Shown here: positions 14,201 through 15,043 of the stretch, piece by piece
How the letters are laid out: each line of letters opens with the position of its first letter
How positions within the stretch are numbered: position 1 is the stretch's first letter
NCBI GenBank assembly: GCA_035524495.1
Contig: DATKOR010000096.1
Location: forward strand, 1 to 15,043
Direction of reading: 5' to 3'
Source: CAIKZZ01 sp035524495
GTDB taxonomy: Bacteria; Pseudomonadota; Gammaproteobacteria; Steroidobacterales; Steroidobacteraceae
DNA length: 15,043 nucleotides
The notes under the pieces: model-generated
Seen by the model: the letters and a program-made list of their open reading frames with translations, nothing else
What the model was told of the DNA's origin: nothing
Database searches by the model: none
Translations under genes and position numbers: made by a program

Positions 14201-14320
14201 CTGGTGCTGAACGGCACGTACTCGGACTGCCCGAATACGACCTGCAACGACAACACCTGGGCGGGCACCTACGACGCGCTCGGTCGCTACATCTACGCGC
14301 ACGTCAGCGCGAAGTTCTGA
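11264..14320 (+). CDS. TonB-dependent outer-membrane receptor
   Basis: This 1018-residue protein has a signal peptide (MTNSSRTLRQAVRFTLAASA..., cleavage near ALA30|Q) and a TonB box, EEVVVTGSRI (about 44-53). The plug domain (about 55-180) contains LLNNLPQV, ISLRGLGSNRTLVLVNGRRL, ADLIERADVLTGGASAVYG and DAVAGVVNFVLNTKY. A long beta-barrel rich in alternating aromatic strands ends YIYAHVSAKF with a terminal Phe, the usual outer-membrane protein signature. The length and the NGRRL/DAVAGVVNFVLN plug belong to the large receptor class common in Sphingomonadales, Steroidobacterales and Xanthomonadales. Many of those import glycans, peptides or plant-derived compounds rather than classic siderophores. 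No N-terminal signalling (FecR-interacting) extension is present. AGGGGAA lies upstream of the ATG at 11264, and a strong terminator follows. Extracellular loops hold several Cys pairs, for example the AGCTL...IVCGG loop around residues 264-285. The substrate cannot be assigned. Confidence 0.95.
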   Translation: MTNSSRTLRQAVRFTLAASAMTAASPLALAQTAPVQTAPAATQEEVVVTGSRIQQSPNDVSISPVTSVTSVDIQQTGLTRAEDLLNNLPQVVAEQGSGLAISSNGTATISLRGLGSNRTLVLVNGRRLNPGGGIGLNFGSVPDINQIPADLIERADVLTGGASAVYGADAVAGVVNFVLNTKYQGVKLDANYSFYNHKNDSAQYLGYLDSAGYPRPPSTVNTGQTKDLSLVAGFNFADDRGNASIYATYMNTQPVAGYQIDHAGCTLNGPSSLPGPSSIVCGGSSTSATGKFQEHGLKGTPAKDTTLVNDTVDATTGLMRPFAQKDYYNYGALSYFQRGAERFTAGAFLHFDINDHTNIYSEFMYARNTSTAQYGPSGAFAYVQFKTNCSNPLFTAQEVQVLCDPTNVAENQALYGLTNPGDIMLRIARRNVEGGGRLDNYESNSFKETVGLKGKFGQAWSYDVYGQIGITHFSNNEGNFLGAQQVNLALDVVANPATGGVVGVAPGAPVCASRLNGTDPNCVPWNIYQPGGVTADQLTYLTVPSTFSTKTTEYITSGSVTGDLGKYGVKLPTAQSGLVINLGAEYRQETYSFDPDYIYANGFASGGNGAAHPIHGEFHVSELFTEMRLPIVDEKPGFYDLSAEAGYRYSDYTSGFNTNTFKIGLEWAPVQDVRLRGSYNRAIRAPSLSDLYSPPIVGAGGTADPCWGKNPVYTPAQCARTGVTALEYGNIETNPAAQINNVLSGNINLKPETADTYSFGVVWQPQAIRGLVMSLDYYDIKIKDTIQTLSTNTVIANCANTGQASLCGLIHRGADGSLWTDVTDFVDTTEQNIGTVKTAGVDLKTHYRLDAGSTGKFIFDLTGTRVQSFVTQPLPTGGSYDCAGLWGSTCNAPLPRWRHVLNTTWSTPWAGLDVTARWRYIGHSDVDRSSSNPLLSALYYQSTAHIPAYTYIDLSASMPVTSGVSVRLGVNNLTDKNPPLVLNGTYSDCPNTTCNDNTWAGTYDALGRYIYAHVSAKF

Positions 14321-14352
14321 GCCACACGACTCGCGCTTGCGCGAACATGCGA

Positions 14353-14380
14353 CGGCGGGCTTCGGCCCGCCGTTTTTTTT
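14353..14380 (+). terminator. Rho-independent terminator after the TonB receptor
   Basis: A perfect 8-bp GC stem, CGGCGGGC (14353-14360) and GCCCGCCG (14365-14372), is closed by the extra-stable TTCG tetraloop and followed directly by eight T residues (14373-14380). It lies 33 nt after the receptor stop and defines the end of that transcript. The remaining 53 bp before the next gene's stop holds nothing recognisable. Confidence 0.95.
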
Positions 14381-14433
14381 GACGCCGTCGCAGCGGCTCG
14401 GAGCGCGTCGGCGCTTCTAGGCGATGCGAGCCG

Positions 14434-14985
14434 TCATTCCGTGCGTCGTACCCGGTAGCTGTGCCTATCGGCGGTGACGAGCAGGTACGAGCCGAGCGAG
14501 GCACGCTTGATCGTCACGGGCTGGCCGCGCTGCAGGTCGGCGTCCGGCTCGCTGACGGCCCACGCCTGTCCGTTGTCGAGACGGACCTTCGCGTGCCCGG
14601 TCTGGTCGAACGATATGCCCGAGACCGTCGCCTGGATCGAGTCCGGCCCCGTGGCGGCGACCGGATGCAGCTTCGCCGCGCTCAGACCGAATGTGTCCTC
14701 GCCGTTGCGCGCCGCGGCACCCGGCGCGGGTGATGTGGGTGACGCGGGCGCCGGGGGCGGCAGGGGTACGGCGCTCGTTGCGGTCGCGGGCGGCGCCGCG
14801 CTCGCCGTGACCGGCCCGGCCGGCGGCGTCGGGGAGCGCCTCGCGAGCGCGTCGTAGCAGGCGAGGCGAACGTCCGGCGCCTCGACGCTTGCGCAGTGGC
14901 GCAGGTCCGCAGCCACGTCGGCGGGCGTGGACCGTGCGAAAAGCGCCGCGACCAGAATCGTCGCGCCGGTGGCCACGGCTCTCAC
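14434..14985 (-). CDS. Secreted/periplasmic protein of unknown function
   Basis: This 183-residue protein starts with GTG at 14985-14983. The GTGA overlap with the preceding stop and GGAGAG about 8 nt upstream support this start. It has an N-terminal hydrophobic signal (about 1-20). A short Cys motif follows: DLRHCASVEAPDVRLACYDAL with Cys31 and Cys43, a C-x11-C pattern ending RL-x-CYD-x-LA. This pattern recurs in small periplasmic proteins, including some associated with type VI secretion. A Pro/Ala/Thr-rich flexible linker spans about 51-93. A C-terminal beta-rich domain follows (about 98-183), with VRLDNGQAW, GQPVTIKRASLGSYLL and the RVRR end. That domain reads like a small OB/SH3-like barrel, and similar tails occur in uncharacterised proteobacterial proteins. 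I do not recognise a specific function. No catalytic motif is visible. Confidence 0.8.
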   Translation of the reverse strand: MRAVATGATILVAALFARSTPADVAADLRHCASVEAPDVRLACYDALARRSPTPPAGPVTASAAPPATATSAVPLPPPAPASPTSPAPGAAARNGEDTFGLSAAKLHPVAATGPDSIQATVSGISFDQTGHAKVRLDNGQAWAVSEPDADLQRGQPVTIKRASLGSYLLVTADRHSYRVRRTE

Positions 14986-15043
14986 AGCGGGCTCTCCGCG
15001 CGCACCGAGTAGTAGCGGCCGTAGACCTCGGCCGCGGTCTGGA
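14982..15043 (-). CDS. C-terminal end of an unidentified gene, runs off right edge
   Basis: Reading leftward from the window edge, an open frame of 19 full codons (QTAAEVYGRYYSVRAESPL) ends at TGA (14984-14982), which overlaps the GTG start of the next gene by 4 nt. The tight overlap, same strand and plausible codon use support a real gene end in an operon with the secreted unknown protein. The fragment is too short to name. Confidence 0.55.
   Translation of the reverse strand, partial: QTAAEVYGRYYSVRAESPL

Noticed and set aside
14304..14504. 66-residue minus-strand frame across the terminator
   Set aside because: It reads through a strong intrinsic terminator and the tail of a real gene in another frame, with no ribosome site.

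Overview
The window is a very GC-rich bacterial chromosome segment (15,043 bp). It has short intergenic gaps, stop/start overlaps of 4 nt and a large TonB-dependent receptor. The gene set (ECF sigma with a zinc-finger anti-sigma, DoxX, MprF with a VirJ/AcvB-type hydrolase, MATE pump, TonB receptor) points to a Gram-negative proteobacterium. A high-GC gammaproteobacterium such as a Steroidobacterales, Nevskiales or Xanthomonadales relative is the best guess, but it is an inference from gene content only. No mobile element, CRISPR array, tRNA or rRNA was seen.

Layout. (1) 1-2148: an apparent envelope/metal-stress module. A truncated small secreted protein (likely DUF2282/bufferin-type, bufA-like) and a DoxX membrane protein run leftward. 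They are divergent from an ECF sigma factor and its zinc-finger anti-sigma factor. Both sides of the divergent region carry the same promoter-like element, GTAAnA-N16-GGTCTA, which predicts that this sigma factor controls itself and the doxX/bufA-like genes. (2) 2145-5487: a leftward three-gene unit with a VAT1-like medium-chain oxidoreductase, a MATE efflux transporter and a secreted calcineurin-like metallophosphatase. The genes overlap or nearly touch. The unit meets the anti-sigma gene with overlapping stop codons. (3) 5505-9571: rightward mprF (aminoacyl-phosphatidylglycerol synthase/flippase) overlapping a virJ/acvB-like periplasmic hydrolase by 4 nt. This pair would make and remodel aminoacylated phosphatidylglycerol. 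Its start lies only 17 bp from the divergent oxidoreductase start. (4) 9676-10976: two tandem paralogous 2OG-Fe(II) oxygenase-like proteins overlapping by 7 nt. The first has lost the histidines and the arginine expected in the active site, and the second keeps them. (5) 10977-11263: an AT-richer leader/promoter region with a striking inverted repeat, followed by a 1018-residue TonB-dependent receptor and a textbook intrinsic terminator. (6) 14434-15043: a leftward secreted protein of unknown function, translationally coupled to an upstream gene that runs off the right edge.

The most interesting signals are the duplicated ECF promoter element in the divergent sigma/doxX region, the active/degenerate oxygenase pair next to a TonB receptor, the inverted repeat in the receptor promoter region, and the minimal divergent gap in front of mprF.
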